From Priestia filamentosa (GTDB lineage Bacteria > Bacillota > Bacilli > Bacillales > Bacillaceae_H): a stretch of 64,000 nt of DNA. The notes under the pieces are model-generated. The model was not told the origin of the DNA and made no database searches. It worked only from the letters and a program-made list of their open reading frames with translations. The translations under genes and the position numbers were made by a program. The stretch lies in NCBI RefSeq assembly GCF_900177535.1, contig NZ_FXAJ01000001.1, forward strand, positions 1,357,958 to 1,421,957, written 5' to 3'. This document shows positions 51,619-61,324 of the stretch, one piece after another (position 1 is the stretch's first letter; each line of letters begins with the position of its first letter).

Positions 51619-53376
51619 ATGAAAAAATTAATTTCTCATCAGCTAGTAGAGTATCTTGAGAACCGTGGCATAGAGCATATTTTTGGACTTTGCGGACATA
51701 CGAATATTGCCGTTTTAACAGCTTTGGAAGAAAGTAATATTAAATTTATTAACGTTAGACATGAGCAAATTTCAGCACATGCAGCAGATGGATATGCTCG
51801 AGTTACAAGAAAAGCTTCTGTTGTTTTGAGTCACTTAGGCCCAGGATTGACAAATGCAGCTACAGGAGTAGCGAATGCTGCCCTTGATTCAGTTCCAATG
51901 GTTGTTATTGCTGGAGACGTTCCAACTCATTATTATGGAAAACATCCACATCAAGAAGTGAACTTACATGCGGATGCTTCCCAATATGAAATTTATCGTC
52001 CATTTGTAAAAAGAGCGTGGAGAGTAGACAGCCCCGAGTTATTTCCAGAAATTATTGAAAAGGCTTTCGCTATAGCTGAAAATGGAAACCCTGGTCCTGT
52101 CCTTGTATCCGTTCCAATGGATATTTTTTCCGAGAAAATAGATGTTTCTCTATTCCAGCGCTTAAAACACAATACGAAAAACTTTCAGAAACCTTCTATT
52201 GATGACATAACCGCTAAAAAAATTATTGAAACGCTTATTAATGCTAAAAACCCGCTTCTTTACGTGGGAGGTGGCATTATGTTAGCACATGCAGCAGAAG
52301 AATTGAAAGAACTTGTCGATCATTTAAGTATTCCAGTAGCTCATTCTTTAATGGGGAAATCCGCTTTACCTGATGACCATGCTTTAACATTAGGAATGAC
52401 GGGTTTTTGGGGTACAGAGTTTATCAATAATAAATGTAAAGAGGCTGATTACATTTTAGCCCTTGGAACACGTTTTGCAGAAGCTGATTCTAGCTCTTGG
52501 GAATCAGAATATACATTTAATTTCCCACCAACAAAACTCATTCAAATTGATATCGATCCAACAGAGATTGGTCGAAACTATCCTGTTGAAATGGGGGTTG
52601 TTGCTGACCTAAAACAAGCTTTAACGGTGTTAAATAGGGTGGCAAAAGAACTTGTACCACAAGGGATAATTAATAAAGAATTAGAGAAAGAAATCTCAGA
52701 ATATCGCAAAGAGTTTAAAGAGAATAATATGAAATTTATTCAAGATAATGTCTTTCCAATGCAGCCTCAGCGAATTTTAGAAGAAGTACGTCAAGTACTC
52801 CCAAGAGATGCTTACATTACAACAGACGTAGGTTGGAATAAGAATGGGGTTGGCCAACAGTTTCCAATCTATGAACCTGGCAGTATTTTAACACCTGGAG
52901 GATTTGCAACAATGGGATTTGGAGCTCCTGCTGCTCTCGGTGCTAAAATTGCTTTACAAGATAAAGTTGTTGTTTCCCTTGTGGGTGATGGGGGATTTGG
53001 GCAAAATCCAGCCGTACTTGCTACGGCAGCTGAAGAAAATATTCCGGTTATATGGATTATTATGAATAACTATGCGTTTGGTACAATTGCTGGTTTGCAA
53101 AAGGCACATTTCGGTACAACGCTCGGTACAGTGTTTAAAAAAGATGGTGAAGACTATTCACCAGATTATGCAGCAATTGCTAAAGCTTATGGAGTAGAAG
53201 GAGTGAAAATTCAATCTGCAGAAGAATTTAAGCCAACTCTAGAAAAAGCTATTGCAGCTAATAAACCATTTGTTATTGATGTAGCTATGTTAAACAATCC
53301 AGTCCCGACAGCAGGCCATTGGAATATTATGGATATATATTCACCGAACAAAACCATTCACCATGTCTCGGTCTAA
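51619..53376 (+). CDS. Thiamine-diphosphate-dependent enzyme, acetolactate synthase-like
   Basis: A 585-residue enzyme with the three-domain ThDP fold: catalytic Glu E49 in VRHEQISAHAADGYAR, a central domain about 190-330, and the ThDP/Mg motif GDGGFGQNP (456-464) continuing to the NNYAFG Asn. It may carboligate or decarboxylate a 2-oxo acid. It is not linked to an ilvN small subunit or valine genes, and between an aldehyde dehydrogenase and a transporter a catabolic decarboxylase or carboligase is more likely than acetolactate synthesis. AAGAAGGAG precedes the ATG. Confidence 0.8.
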   Translation: MKKLISHQLVEYLENRGIEHIFGLCGHTNIAVLTALEESNIKFINVRHEQISAHAADGYARVTRKASVVLSHLGPGLTNAATGVANAALDSVPMVVIAGDVPTHYYGKHPHQEVNLHADASQYEIYRPFVKRAWRVDSPELFPEIIEKAFAIAENGNPGPVLVSVPMDIFSEKIDVSLFQRLKHNTKNFQKPSIDDITAKKIIETLINAKNPLLYVGGGIMLAHAAEELKELVDHLSIPVAHSLMGKSALPDDHALTLGMTGFWGTEFINNKCKEADYILALGTRFAEADSSSWESEYTFNFPPTKLIQIDIDPTEIGRNYPVEMGVVADLKQALTVLNRVAKELVPQGIINKELEKEISEYRKEFKENNMKFIQDNVFPMQPQRILEEVRQVLPRDAYITTDVGWNKNGVGQQFPIYEPGSILTPGGFATMGFGAPAALGAKIALQDKVVVSLVGDGGFGQNPAVLATAAEENIPVIWIIMNNYAFGTIAGLQKAHFGTTLGTVFKKDGEDYSPDYAAIAKAYGVEGVKIQSAEEFKPTLEKAIAANKPFVIDVAMLNNPVPTAGHWNIMDIYSPNKTIHHVSV

Positions 53377-53770
53377 AAAGCAGGGGGGAGGAGGAAACAG
53401 AGAAAAGGAAAAGACAACTTTCTTTAGCTCATCTTACTGTATTAGAGTGTTCACTGCCCTAAATGTGATACAGCATGTTTCCAAATAAATAATAGATGTT
53501 GAAAGGAAGAAATCACATATAGAGTAGAGGAAATTTTTTATATGAAACAATCTGTTTTGCTCTAGAAAGTAAGGTAGACTCATCTCTTTCTTGCTTTCTA
53601 GTATCTTTGATTTAAAGGGGTTATGATTAGAAGTCTCGCTTTTATAAGAAAGGGAGATTAGGGTGTGAAGAAGACATAAAGATAAAGAAATTAAAACGGC
53701 ATGTATCATTCACCAATTTGCGCTAACATACCTTCTTTTCTTAACAGACTTATTTAAAGGAGGAATATTG
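53377..53770. other. Gap before the MFS gene, no gene seen
   Basis: No frame shows coding character and no strong hairpin is visible. The gap may still be transcribed with the ThDP gene. AAAGGAGGAAT at its end is the ribosome site of the transporter. Confidence 0.5.
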
Positions 53771-55111
53771 ATGAGCTATCAATTGGAGACACAAAAGGAG
53801 AGGCCCATTCAACAAGTTAAAAGAAAAAAACGATCTCGAGCACGTTTTACAATTCTTGCTCTCCTATTTGTAGGAACAGCTATTAACTATTTAGATCGTA
53901 CAAACATGGCTGTCGCTGCTTCTAGTATCCAAGATGATTTAGGGTTAAATGCTGCAACAATGGGACTCATTCTTTCAGCATTCGGATGGACCTATGCTTT
54001 TATGCAAATTCCAGGGGGATGGTTTATAGATCGATTTGGTCCTCGACTCATCTATGGATTATCTCTCATCTTATTTTCTTGTTTCACTCTTGCTCAAGGA
54101 TTTGCTAAAAACTTTGGTACGCTTTTTGGTCTCCGGCTTGGACTAGGTTTATCAGAATCACCTGCTTTTCCCGCCAATAGTCGTGTTGTTGCGTCATGGT
54201 TTCCTCAGCGGGAAAGAGCGTTGGCAACAGGAGTCTATACGGCTGGTGAATATGTAGGGTTAGCCTTAGCTACGCCATTTTTGTTTTGGCTTTTGTCATC
54301 TTTTGGGTGGCACTCCATTTTTATTGTAACAGGAGTTATTGGACTATTATTTGCGATTGTTTGGTTTAAGGTTTATCGTGAGCCAACGCAAAGCAAGCAT
54401 ATTAATGAAGAAGAGTTGAAGTATATAGAAGAGGGAGGGGCACTTGTTAAAATAGAAAAGGACAAACAGAGTCATAAAATGAAATGGTCAGATATACAGC
54501 ATCTGTTCAAATATCGCCAGTTTATTGGGATGTATCTTGGACAGTTCTCAATTGCCTCCACTCTTTATTTCTTTTTAACATGGTTTCCAACCTATCTCAC
54601 TCAAGAAAAAGGAATGACATTTTTAAAAGCTGGATTTATGGGATCATTCCCATATATTGCAGCAGGAATTGGAGTGCTTTTAGGGGGATACTGGTCAGAT
54701 AAAATGGTGAAACGTGGTTTGTCTTTAAATATTGCCAGGAAAACACCTGTTATTATTGGGCTTTTAGGTTCTTGTTCAATTGTATTAGCGAACTATACAG
54801 AATCCATAGGCTTAGTTATTACGATTATGTCCATTGCTTTTTTTGCTCAAGGCATGTCCAATATTACATGGACACTTGTTTCAGATATGGCGCCAAAGGA
54901 GCTGGTTGGACTGGCAGGCGGAGTATTCAACCTTGCAGCGAACTTAGCCGCTATTGTTACTCCTATTGTTATCGGAGTGATTGTAAGCAGGACAGCTTCT
55001 TTTAATGGAGCATTAATTTTTGTTAGTGCAGTTGCTTTAGTTGGAGCATTATCCTACATATTCGTTATAGGAGATGTAAAACGAGTTGAAATAGTTGATA
55101 ATAAAAAGTGA
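53771..55111 (+). CDS. MFS transporter, anion:cation symporter type
   Basis: A 446-residue major facilitator with twelve helices, similar to the ACS family (glucarate, galactonate, tartrate and 4-hydroxyphenylacetate importers): TAINYLDRTNMAVAASSIQD in helix 1 and GGWFIDRFGPRLIYG in the loop 2-3 signature. It likely imports the organic acid consumed by the preceding dehydrogenase/ThDP genes. The ATG at 53771 is preferred over the TTG just before it. Substrate is not readable from sequence. Confidence 0.82.
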   Translation: MSYQLETQKERPIQQVKRKKRSRARFTILALLFVGTAINYLDRTNMAVAASSIQDDLGLNAATMGLILSAFGWTYAFMQIPGGWFIDRFGPRLIYGLSLILFSCFTLAQGFAKNFGTLFGLRLGLGLSESPAFPANSRVVASWFPQRERALATGVYTAGEYVGLALATPFLFWLLSSFGWHSIFIVTGVIGLLFAIVWFKVYREPTQSKHINEEELKYIEEGGALVKIEKDKQSHKMKWSDIQHLFKYRQFIGMYLGQFSIASTLYFFLTWFPTYLTQEKGMTFLKAGFMGSFPYIAAGIGVLLGGYWSDKMVKRGLSLNIARKTPVIIGLLGSCSIVLANYTESIGLVITIMSIAFFAQGMSNITWTLVSDMAPKELVGLAGGVFNLAANLAAIVTPIVIGVIVSRTASFNGALIFVSAVALVGALSYIFVIGDVKRVEIVDNKK

Positions 55112-55440
55112 AATATAATGAAAGATTTAGAAGGTGCAACTCATAAAGTAATCGCAAAAAGCATCATTAAATGGAAGGGCTTACAAAGGGCGGGGAATTC
55201 TATAGTCTAGGAAAGTATAGGATTAAATGAATAAATTAAAATTAATGAGCCTTATTTAAGAAGTGTAAAAAGGTACTATTGTTAGCCCAGAAGAGTTAAA
55301 AATAGAGATAATCTACAAATGGTGTGTATATATGAAAAAGAAAGTATTGCTTATGAATAACTTAGGAAGAATAAATAGGAAAACGAAATTGGTAGGGATT
55401 TTAGCAACTTTAAACACTTATATGTTTAAATAGGAAGATA
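55112..55440. other. Gap after the MFS gene, no gene seen
   Basis: A short frame from ATG at 55119 (about 30 codons) has no ribosome site and is not convincing. No repeats or hairpins stand out before the terminator at 55441. Confidence 0.5.
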
Positions 55441-55473
55441 AAAACGAGGGGAGAATATTCTTTCCTCGTTTTT
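55441..55473. terminator. Bidirectional terminator
   Basis: AAAACGAGG pairs with CCTCGTTTT with runs on both sides, between the convergent MFS and HExxH genes. Confidence 0.85.
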
Positions 55474-55497
55474 ATTTCAAAATATGTGAGTTTTCTT

Positions 55498-55935
55498 TTA
55501 GCTAATATTTTGTACCTTTTTCGTGTGAACAGCTAATGATTCTTGCCTTACCCTCTGAAAAATTCCTCTCTCAACAAAGGGAAGAAGATCTTCAGCAATA
55601 TTCCATGCATTTTCTTCGATCTTATATAAATAATAAGCATCACCTGTTTCCTCTAGCTTCTTACTCAGAAAAGAAAGCGCTGGATCAAGCGCATGTCCTA
55701 ATTCATGTCCGAAAACAATCCACCGATAGGAGTCTAAATGTTCAAGTGAGCCAAACATCTGGCGACACTGAATTTCAATATCATGTTCAAATAGAAAAAT
55801 TGAATTTGTAGAAGGAACATATTTTCCACCTACACATCTTTTGTCCGGAAATTCGTACTCAATGACAAGTTTTATTGTTTCATCATTTTGATTTATTAAC
55901 GTCTCAAAATTCATTTCAACACTCGTTTCTTTCAT
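55498..55935 (-). CDS. Small HExxH (zincin-like) protein of unknown function
   Basis: A 145-residue protein with the zinc-protease motif H77-E-L-G-H81 in IVFGHELGHALDP, and a downstream acidic EENAWNIAEDLLPF helix that could provide the third ligand. It has no signal peptide or membrane segment, so it is probably cytoplasmic. The size and the isolated HExxH recall stand-alone ImmA/IrrE-like or toxin-type proteases, but I do not recognise the family. No clear ribosome site precedes the first ATG; ATG at codon 8 is an alternative. No partner gene adjoins it. Confidence 0.6.
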   Translation of the reverse strand: MKETSVEMNFETLINQNDETIKLVIEYEFPDKRCVGGKYVPSTNSIFLFEHDIEIQCRQMFGSLEHLDSYRWIVFGHELGHALDPALSFLSKKLEETGDAYYLYKIEENAWNIAEDLLPFVERGIFQRVRQESLAVHTKKVQNIS

Positions 55936-56193
55936 ATAATAATAAAATGAAGATCTTAATTAATCCCTAACAATATATATCATATTGACTTCAAGCTCGC
56001 AATGTCTCTATTCAAATAAAATAGCTTGTTCTCTACACTATATGGCTCAAAAGGAGAGGTTATACAGGGCATTAGAAATTTATAAAAAAAGTTAAGAAAA
56101 GATGCTTTTCTCCTTTATCGGTTTTCTAAGTTGTTTCTATATGAGGTAGTACGATATGATAAGAATTAAAACAATTTTTAAAGGAGTTTTTGT

Positions 56194-56709
56194 ATGGAAA
56201 AAGTTGCAGATTACCTTAAAGAAGATCTTGATATTTTGTTTGTAGGTTTTAATCCTAGCATTCGTTCAGGGCACATCGGTCACCATTTTGCACATCCGAG
56301 CAATCGATTTTGGACTATTTTAGAAAAGGCTAAATTAACGCCAAGGAAACTTCACCCTACAGAGGATTATAAGCTTTTGGATTTTAACTATGGACTTACA
56401 AATATTGTTTCCCGTCCAACAAAAGGGGCAGAAGATATTGCAAAAGAAGAATATAAAGAAGGAAGGGAAGAATTAAGAAGAAAGATTAACAAATTCAAAC
56501 CAAAGATTGCATGCTTCGTAGGAAAAGGCGTATATCAGGAATACCGGAATGAACGTAAAATACCTTGGGGAATTCAAGGAAAGGGAGTTGTTGAAGGAAC
56601 GATCGATTTTGTTGCTCCTTCTTCAAGTGGTCTTGTAAGAATGAGCCTTGAAGATATCGTAGCAATATATAGAGAACTAAATCATATTTTAAAACATCTG
56701 CACTCGTGA
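56194..56709 (+). CDS. mug: Mismatch-specific uracil/thymine-DNA glycosylase (Mug family)
   Basis: A 171-residue DNA repair enzyme that removes uracil or ethenocytosine from mispairs. The active-site motif GFNPSIRSGHIGHHFAHPSN (about 18-37) with catalytic Asn and the minor-groove wedge motif APSSSGLVRM (about 142-151) both match the Mug/TDG family. AAAGGAG precedes the ATG. It is monocistronic with its own terminator. Confidence 0.9.
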   Translation: MEKVADYLKEDLDILFVGFNPSIRSGHIGHHFAHPSNRFWTILEKAKLTPRKLHPTEDYKLLDFNYGLTNIVSRPTKGAEDIAKEEYKEGREELRRKINKFKPKIACFVGKGVYQEYRNERKIPWGIQGKGVVEGTIDFVAPSSSGLVRMSLEDIVAIYRELNHILKHLHS

Positions 56710-56732
56710 ACAATATCACAAATATTGAAAGT

Positions 56733-56766
56733 AAAGTTTGCAAAAGTCTAATTTTTGCAAACTTTT
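56733..56766 (+). terminator. Rho-independent terminator after mug
   Basis: AAAGTTTGCAAAA pairs with TTTTTGCAAACTTT, T-rich end. A weak half-match to a cre box (CGCTTTCA) follows at about 56769-56776, before the PTS operon. Confidence 0.8.
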
Positions 56767-56870
56767 GTCGCTTTCATTCGGTCTATTTTCTTTAGTTAAT
56801 ATCTCATATAGTAAAAGCATAGGGGATAGCGGTAAAACAAAATGCATCAAGATAAAAGGAGTGGATTGCT

Positions 56871-58949
56871 ATGTCCTTAGATCAACGAAGCTCAGCCATT
56901 CTGAGAGCGCTAACAAAAACAAGCTCTTGTATCTCTGTAGAAGAATTAATGAAGTTTGCCCACGTATCTAAGAGAACGATTTACTATGATGTTAAAAAAA
57001 TCAACAGCTGGCTGCAAGAAACTGGGCTTTATCCTCTGCAATATGTAAGAGGAGCAGGATACTTTCTTGATGAAGAAACAAAGCGAAGTGTTGAAAAGGA
57101 GGAGATTATAAGCAGTTACGACTACTCCCCAAGAGAGAGAGTGGCTTGGACAGCTATTATTATCTTTATTAGAGAAAAAGAAATATATCTTCACGATTTA
57201 ATGATGTATTTAAAAGTTAGTCGAAACACAATGCTTGACGATGTGAAAAAACTTAAAAAAATACTTTCGGCGTTTCAATTAGAGCTACGGGCTTCAAAGA
57301 CGACAGGTTATATCATACGTGGGGAAGAAGAACAGAAGCGAAAATCTCTTTCTTGTTTTTTGCAAGAAATTATTGTGAAAGAGGGAAGAGAAGGATTTGA
57401 AGAAAAGTTAGCACACTATGCGCCATCTTTCTTAGAAGAGCTTACAACTATGTTCGCTCTTTTTATAGAAAGTGAACAAGAGCTCTCCTTAAAATTCACT
57501 GATGATGTTCTTTATATGCTTAGTGTTAACACGTTGCTTTTTTTAAAAAGAATGAAGAGAGGAAAATGGATAAAAATAGACTCTGTTGAGAAAAACGTGC
57601 TGAAAGAAACAAAGGAATTTCAAAGCGCAAAGACTATTGCTGAAAAACTGAGCAAAAAGTGGAGCATTCTTTTTCAAGAAGATGAAGTATATTACTTAAC
57701 AACACACTTGCTTGGTTCAAAAGTTAATGATTTCACAACTCATAATTTAGAACAAAAAGATTTTTCTTTCTTTAGAACGATTGTAAGAAGTATGGTAACA
57801 GATTTTCAAAAATATGCATGTGTAATGTTTCGAAATGAAAAGGAAGTAGAACATAACTTACTCATTCATCTTCGTCCAGCTTTTTATAGGGTGAAATACG
57901 GGCTTCCTGTAGATAACCCGCTTTCACATACGATTCAATCTACCTATAAAGATGTTTATAATATTACGAAAAAAGTTGTCCATCATGTTGAAAAAGCAGC
58001 TCACAATAAAATGAGTGAAGATGAAATCGCTTATATTGCCATTCATTTCGGAGGATGGATGAGAAAAGAGGGAACAGTACCAGCCAAAAGAAAAAAAGCG
58101 CTCATTGTTTGTGCAAGTGGTGTTGGGACATCGAGGATGCTAGAAACACAGCTTTATAGTCTTTTTTCAACTGTAGATTTTCAAACAACGGTTTCTCTTA
58201 GGGAGTATGAAACAATGCCACTCCATGTAGATTTTGTTGTTTCAACTGTCTCCATTCCGAATCGAGGTTGTCCAGTGTTTCTCGTTAATCCGATTTTAAC
58301 GGAAGGAGAAAAAGCAAGCTTACTAAAGAAAGTGAGTACAATCATTGAAGATGGGCATGTTCTATCTCATTCTGTTGAAGGAATTATGGATCTTATCCGT
58401 GAACACGCTAAAATTCAAGATGAGAAGCTTTTGTATCAAAAGTTAAAAGAACATCTATATCAACCTATTCTACATGGAAAAGGAGAAAGGAGTAAGCCTG
58501 TGCTTAGTGACTTATTAATCAAAGAAAATATCAATCTAAAAGAATCTCCGTTAAGTTGGCAAGAAGCAATTCGTTATGCTGCTATTCCACTGCTAGAAAA
58601 CGGAGATATACAAGAAGAGTATATAAAAGCAATGATAAAAAATGTGGAAGAGTTAGGACCGTATATTGTAATCACAACAGATGTAGCTATTCCACATGCA
58701 AGGCCTGAGCAAGGCGTCAACAAGCTGAGCATGAGCTTGATGACGTTATCAAAATCCGTTTCTTTCTCAAATAAAGACAGACATCGGGTTCAGCTTGTAA
58801 TTGTTTTAGCAGCAATCGATAATGAAACCCATCTCAAAGCATTATCACAGCTCACAACATTACTTAGCGAGCGAGAGAATGTAGAAAAAATGATTAATAC
58901 AGATTCAAAGGAAGAAGTCATCGATCTAATTACTAAATATTCAAAATAA
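56871..58949 (+). CDS. BglG-type PTS transcriptional regulator with EIIB-like and EIIA domains
   Basis: A 692-residue multi-domain activator: two N-terminal helix-turn-helix domains (about 10-160), two PRD domains (about 180-395), an EIIB-like domain with C414 in IVCASGVGTS, and a C-terminal EIIA domain (about 540-692) with the phosphorylatable H609 in AIPHARPEQG. PTS phosphorylation tunes such regulators by substrate and carbon status. It begins an operon with EIIB (14 bases on), EIIC and an epimerase. No separate EIIA gene is present, so its EIIA domain may also phosphorylate the EIIB. AAAAGGAG precedes the ATG. Confidence 0.86.
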   Translation: MSLDQRSSAILRALTKTSSCISVEELMKFAHVSKRTIYYDVKKINSWLQETGLYPLQYVRGAGYFLDEETKRSVEKEEIISSYDYSPRERVAWTAIIIFIREKEIYLHDLMMYLKVSRNTMLDDVKKLKKILSAFQLELRASKTTGYIIRGEEEQKRKSLSCFLQEIIVKEGREGFEEKLAHYAPSFLEELTTMFALFIESEQELSLKFTDDVLYMLSVNTLLFLKRMKRGKWIKIDSVEKNVLKETKEFQSAKTIAEKLSKKWSILFQEDEVYYLTTHLLGSKVNDFTTHNLEQKDFSFFRTIVRSMVTDFQKYACVMFRNEKEVEHNLLIHLRPAFYRVKYGLPVDNPLSHTIQSTYKDVYNITKKVVHHVEKAAHNKMSEDEIAYIAIHFGGWMRKEGTVPAKRKKALIVCASGVGTSRMLETQLYSLFSTVDFQTTVSLREYETMPLHVDFVVSTVSIPNRGCPVFLVNPILTEGEKASLLKKVSTIIEDGHVLSHSVEGIMDLIREHAKIQDEKLLYQKLKEHLYQPILHGKGERSKPVLSDLLIKENINLKESPLSWQEAIRYAAIPLLENGDIQEEYIKAMIKNVEELGPYIVITTDVAIPHARPEQGVNKLSMSLMTLSKSVSFSNKDRHRVQLVIVLAAIDNETHLKALSQLTTLLSERENVEKMINTDSKEEVIDLITKYSK

Positions 58950-58963
58950 AGGGAGCGATAAAA

Positions 58964-59230
58964 ATGAAAAAAGTATTAGTTGTATGTGGAAACGGATTAG
59001 GAAGCAGCTTTATTGTAGAAATGAATGTCAAAAAAGCGTTAGAAGAACTTGGGCTACAAGCGGAAGTTTCTCATACCGATTTAGCATCAAGTAAAAGTGA
59101 AGAAGCAGATCTTTACCTTGGAGCTCAAGATATCGTTGAAAACTTAGAAGATGGAAACCGAAATGTTGTAGGTTTAGTTAATTTACTTGATCAAGAAGCC
59201 ATTAAAAAGGCTCTTTCTGAAAACCTTTAA
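58964..59230 (+). CDS. PTS ascorbate-type EIIB subunit (UlaB-like)
   Basis: An 88-residue cytoplasmic phosphocarrier. The phosphorylatable Cys is C8 in the P-loop VVCGNGLGSS, the SgaB/UlaB type. It relays phosphate from an EIIA domain to the sugar carried by the adjacent EIIC. Located 14 bases after the regulator and before the EIIC gene, with AAAGGGAGCG before the ATG. Confidence 0.86.
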   Translation: MKKVLVVCGNGLGSSFIVEMNVKKALEELGLQAEVSHTDLASSKSEEADLYLGAQDIVENLEDGNRNVVGLVNLLDQEAIKKALSENL

Positions 59231-59272
59231 TATTTAAAGAGGTAATGGAAGAAAGGAGTGGAGGGAAGCAGC

Positions 59273-60535
59273 ATGGTTGATTTTATTATGAAAGACATTT
59301 TAGGAACCCCATCAATTTTAATTGGTTTGTTTGCTCTAATTGGTTTGCTTTTGCAGAAGAAAAGTGCTGCAGACACGGTTTCGGGAACATTAAAAACGGT
59401 AATGGGTTTTGTCATACTAGGAGCGGGTGCGGCCGTTATCGAAGGTTCCCTTGGCGTTTTCAGAGAAATGTTTGAAAAAGCGTTTGCGATAGCGGGAGTT
59501 GTGCCAAACACAGATGCAATGGCTGCCATTGCTCAAAAGTCATTCGGAACAGAGACAGCTCTTATTATGGTATTTGGAATGCTTGCTAACATTTTGATTG
59601 CAAAATTTACACCTTTTAAATATATTTTCTTAACAGGTCATCATACTCTCTACATGGCTGCAATGCTTGCTGTTGTCTTAGTAACAGGGGGCGTAACAGG
59701 TGTTCCGCTTGTTATTATTGGATCTCTTTTATTAGGAGCCATGATGGTTTTTTCACCAGCGATCTTACAGCGTTATACAAGGAAAATTACAGGAAGTGAT
59801 GACTTCGCTCTTGGTCATTTCGGTTCATTTGGATACTTCATGGCTGGATTTATTGGAAAGCTTGTTGGAGATAAGACAAAAACAACCGAAGATATTAAAG
59901 TACCAAAGTCGCTCGGCTTTTTACGCGATACTTCTGTGGCAATCTCTTTAACAATGGCTATTTTGTTTTTAGTTGTAGCACCTTTTGCAGGCCCGTCTTT
60001 TATTGAAAGCGAGCTTAGTGGAGGAACGAATTTTATCGTCTTTATCTTCATTCAAGCCGTTACTTTCGCAGCAGGAGTGTACATCGTATTAGCTGGTGTA
60101 CGAATGGCGATTGGAGAAATTGTTCCTGCCTTCAAAGGAATCGCAGAAAAAGTCGTTAAAGGGGCGAAGCCTGCTCTTGATTGTCCCACGGTGTTTCCAT
60201 TTGCTCCAAATGCGGTTATCATTGGATTCTTAAGCAGTTTTGCGGGTGGAATTCTTTCCGTTTTTCTTCTTCCACTTGTCGGTTTAACTGTTATTGTTCC
60301 TGGCCTTGTTCCTCACTTTTTTTGCGGAGCAACAGCTGGGGTATTCGGAAACGCTACTGGAGGAAGAAGAGGAGCGATTATTGGGTCCTTTGTAAACGGT
60401 ATCATTATTTCGTTTTTGCCAGCCCTTCTTCTCCCAGTCCTTGGATCACTTGGGTTAGAAGGAACAACATTTGGAGATACGGACTTTGGCATTATTGGTA
60501 TTCTACTAGGCAAACTTCTTAGCTTCTTCGGATAA
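59273..60535 (+). CDS. PTS ascorbate-type EIIC permease (UlaA-like)
   Basis: A 420-residue membrane permease with ten or more helices of the L-ascorbate (SgaT/UlaA) family: ILGTPSILIGLFALIGLLLQ near the start, the conserved FLTGHHTLYMA loop and the GATAGVFGNATGGRRGAI segment. It imports and phosphorylates a sugar or sugar acid with the EIIB next to it. Ascorbate is the family's namesake, but the downstream epimerase suggests a ketose or pentose route. The ATG at 59273 fits GGAGGG better than the GTG five codons upstream. Confidence 0.87.
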   Translation: MVDFIMKDILGTPSILIGLFALIGLLLQKKSAADTVSGTLKTVMGFVILGAGAAVIEGSLGVFREMFEKAFAIAGVVPNTDAMAAIAQKSFGTETALIMVFGMLANILIAKFTPFKYIFLTGHHTLYMAAMLAVVLVTGGVTGVPLVIIGSLLLGAMMVFSPAILQRYTRKITGSDDFALGHFGSFGYFMAGFIGKLVGDKTKTTEDIKVPKSLGFLRDTSVAISLTMAILFLVVAPFAGPSFIESELSGGTNFIVFIFIQAVTFAAGVYIVLAGVRMAIGEIVPAFKGIAEKVVKGAKPALDCPTVFPFAPNAVIIGFLSSFAGGILSVFLLPLVGLTVIVPGLVPHFFCGATAGVFGNATGGRRGAIIGSFVNGIIISFLPALLLPVLGSLGLEGTTFGDTDFGIIGILLGKLLSFFG

Positions 60536-60558
60536 ACGTGAAAGAAAGGATGAGAAAA

Positions 60559-61251
60559 GTGGCATACAAATTTTCTCCATCACTAATGTGTATGGACTTA
60601 ACAAAATTTAAAGAGCAAATTCAGTGCCTAAACAAGAGAGCAGATTTTTATCATGTGGATATTATGGATGGTCATTACGTGAAAAATATCACGCTTTCTC
60701 CGTTTTTTATTGAACAATTAAAGAAACTTAGTACAATTCCTATTGATGCTCATCTTATGGTAGAAAATCCAGCAGATTTTGTTGAACCAACAATTGATGC
60801 AGGAGCAGATTATATTAGTCTTCATGCTGAAATCATTACTAGGAATGCTTTTAGACTTATCTATCATATTAAAGATAGAGGAGCAAAATTTGGAGTTGTT
60901 CTAAACCCTGCGACTCCGCTTAGTAGCATAAATGAATATATTCATCTTGTAGATAAACTAACGATTATGACAGTTGACCCAGGGTTTGCAGGGCAAAAGT
61001 TCATTGCTGAAATGAAAGAAAAGATTAAGCTCGCTAAAGAGTTGAAAGAAACGAGAGGATATAACTATTTAATTGAAGTTGATGGATCTTGTAATGAACG
61101 GACGTTTAAGGAGCTTGCACAAGCAGGAAATGAAGTGTTTATTATTGGAACGTCGGGACTTTTTAGCCTAGATGAACAAATAGACAAAGCATGGGATAAG
61201 ATGTTGGACATTTTTCATCAGGAAACCGCATGTGTAAACAGTAAAGGATAA
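60559..61251 (+). CDS. AlsE-like D-allulose/ribulose-phosphate 3-epimerase
   Basis: A TIM-barrel epimerase of 230 residues. The start FSPSLMCMDLTKFKEQI, HVDIMDGHYVKN, the MTVDPGFAGQKFI loop and VDGSCNERT with the IIGTSGLF phosphate motif match E. coli AlsE more closely than ordinary ribulose-5-phosphate 3-epimerase. It would epimerise the phosphorylated sugar delivered by the PTS (for example allulose-6-phosphate to fructose-6-phosphate). GTG at 60559 fits AAGGA at eight bases and homologues starting near KFSPSLM; an earlier in-frame ATG (60550) or GTG (60538) is possible. It ends the PTS operon. Confidence 0.83.
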   Translation: MAYKFSPSLMCMDLTKFKEQIQCLNKRADFYHVDIMDGHYVKNITLSPFFIEQLKKLSTIPIDAHLMVENPADFVEPTIDAGADYISLHAEIITRNAFRLIYHIKDRGAKFGVVLNPATPLSSINEYIHLVDKLTIMTVDPGFAGQKFIAEMKEKIKLAKELKETRGYNYLIEVDGSCNERTFKELAQAGNEVFIIGTSGLFSLDEQIDKAWDKMLDIFHQETACVNSKG

Positions 61252-61324
61252 AGAGGAAAAAATAGTATAAGAACACGCTTTTTTCACATACTAACAATAA
61301 AGTCGTTTGAAAGGAGCGTGTTTT

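Noticed and set aside
55119..55211. Short frame after the MFS gene
   Set aside because: About 30 codons, no ribosome site and no likeness to a known peptide.
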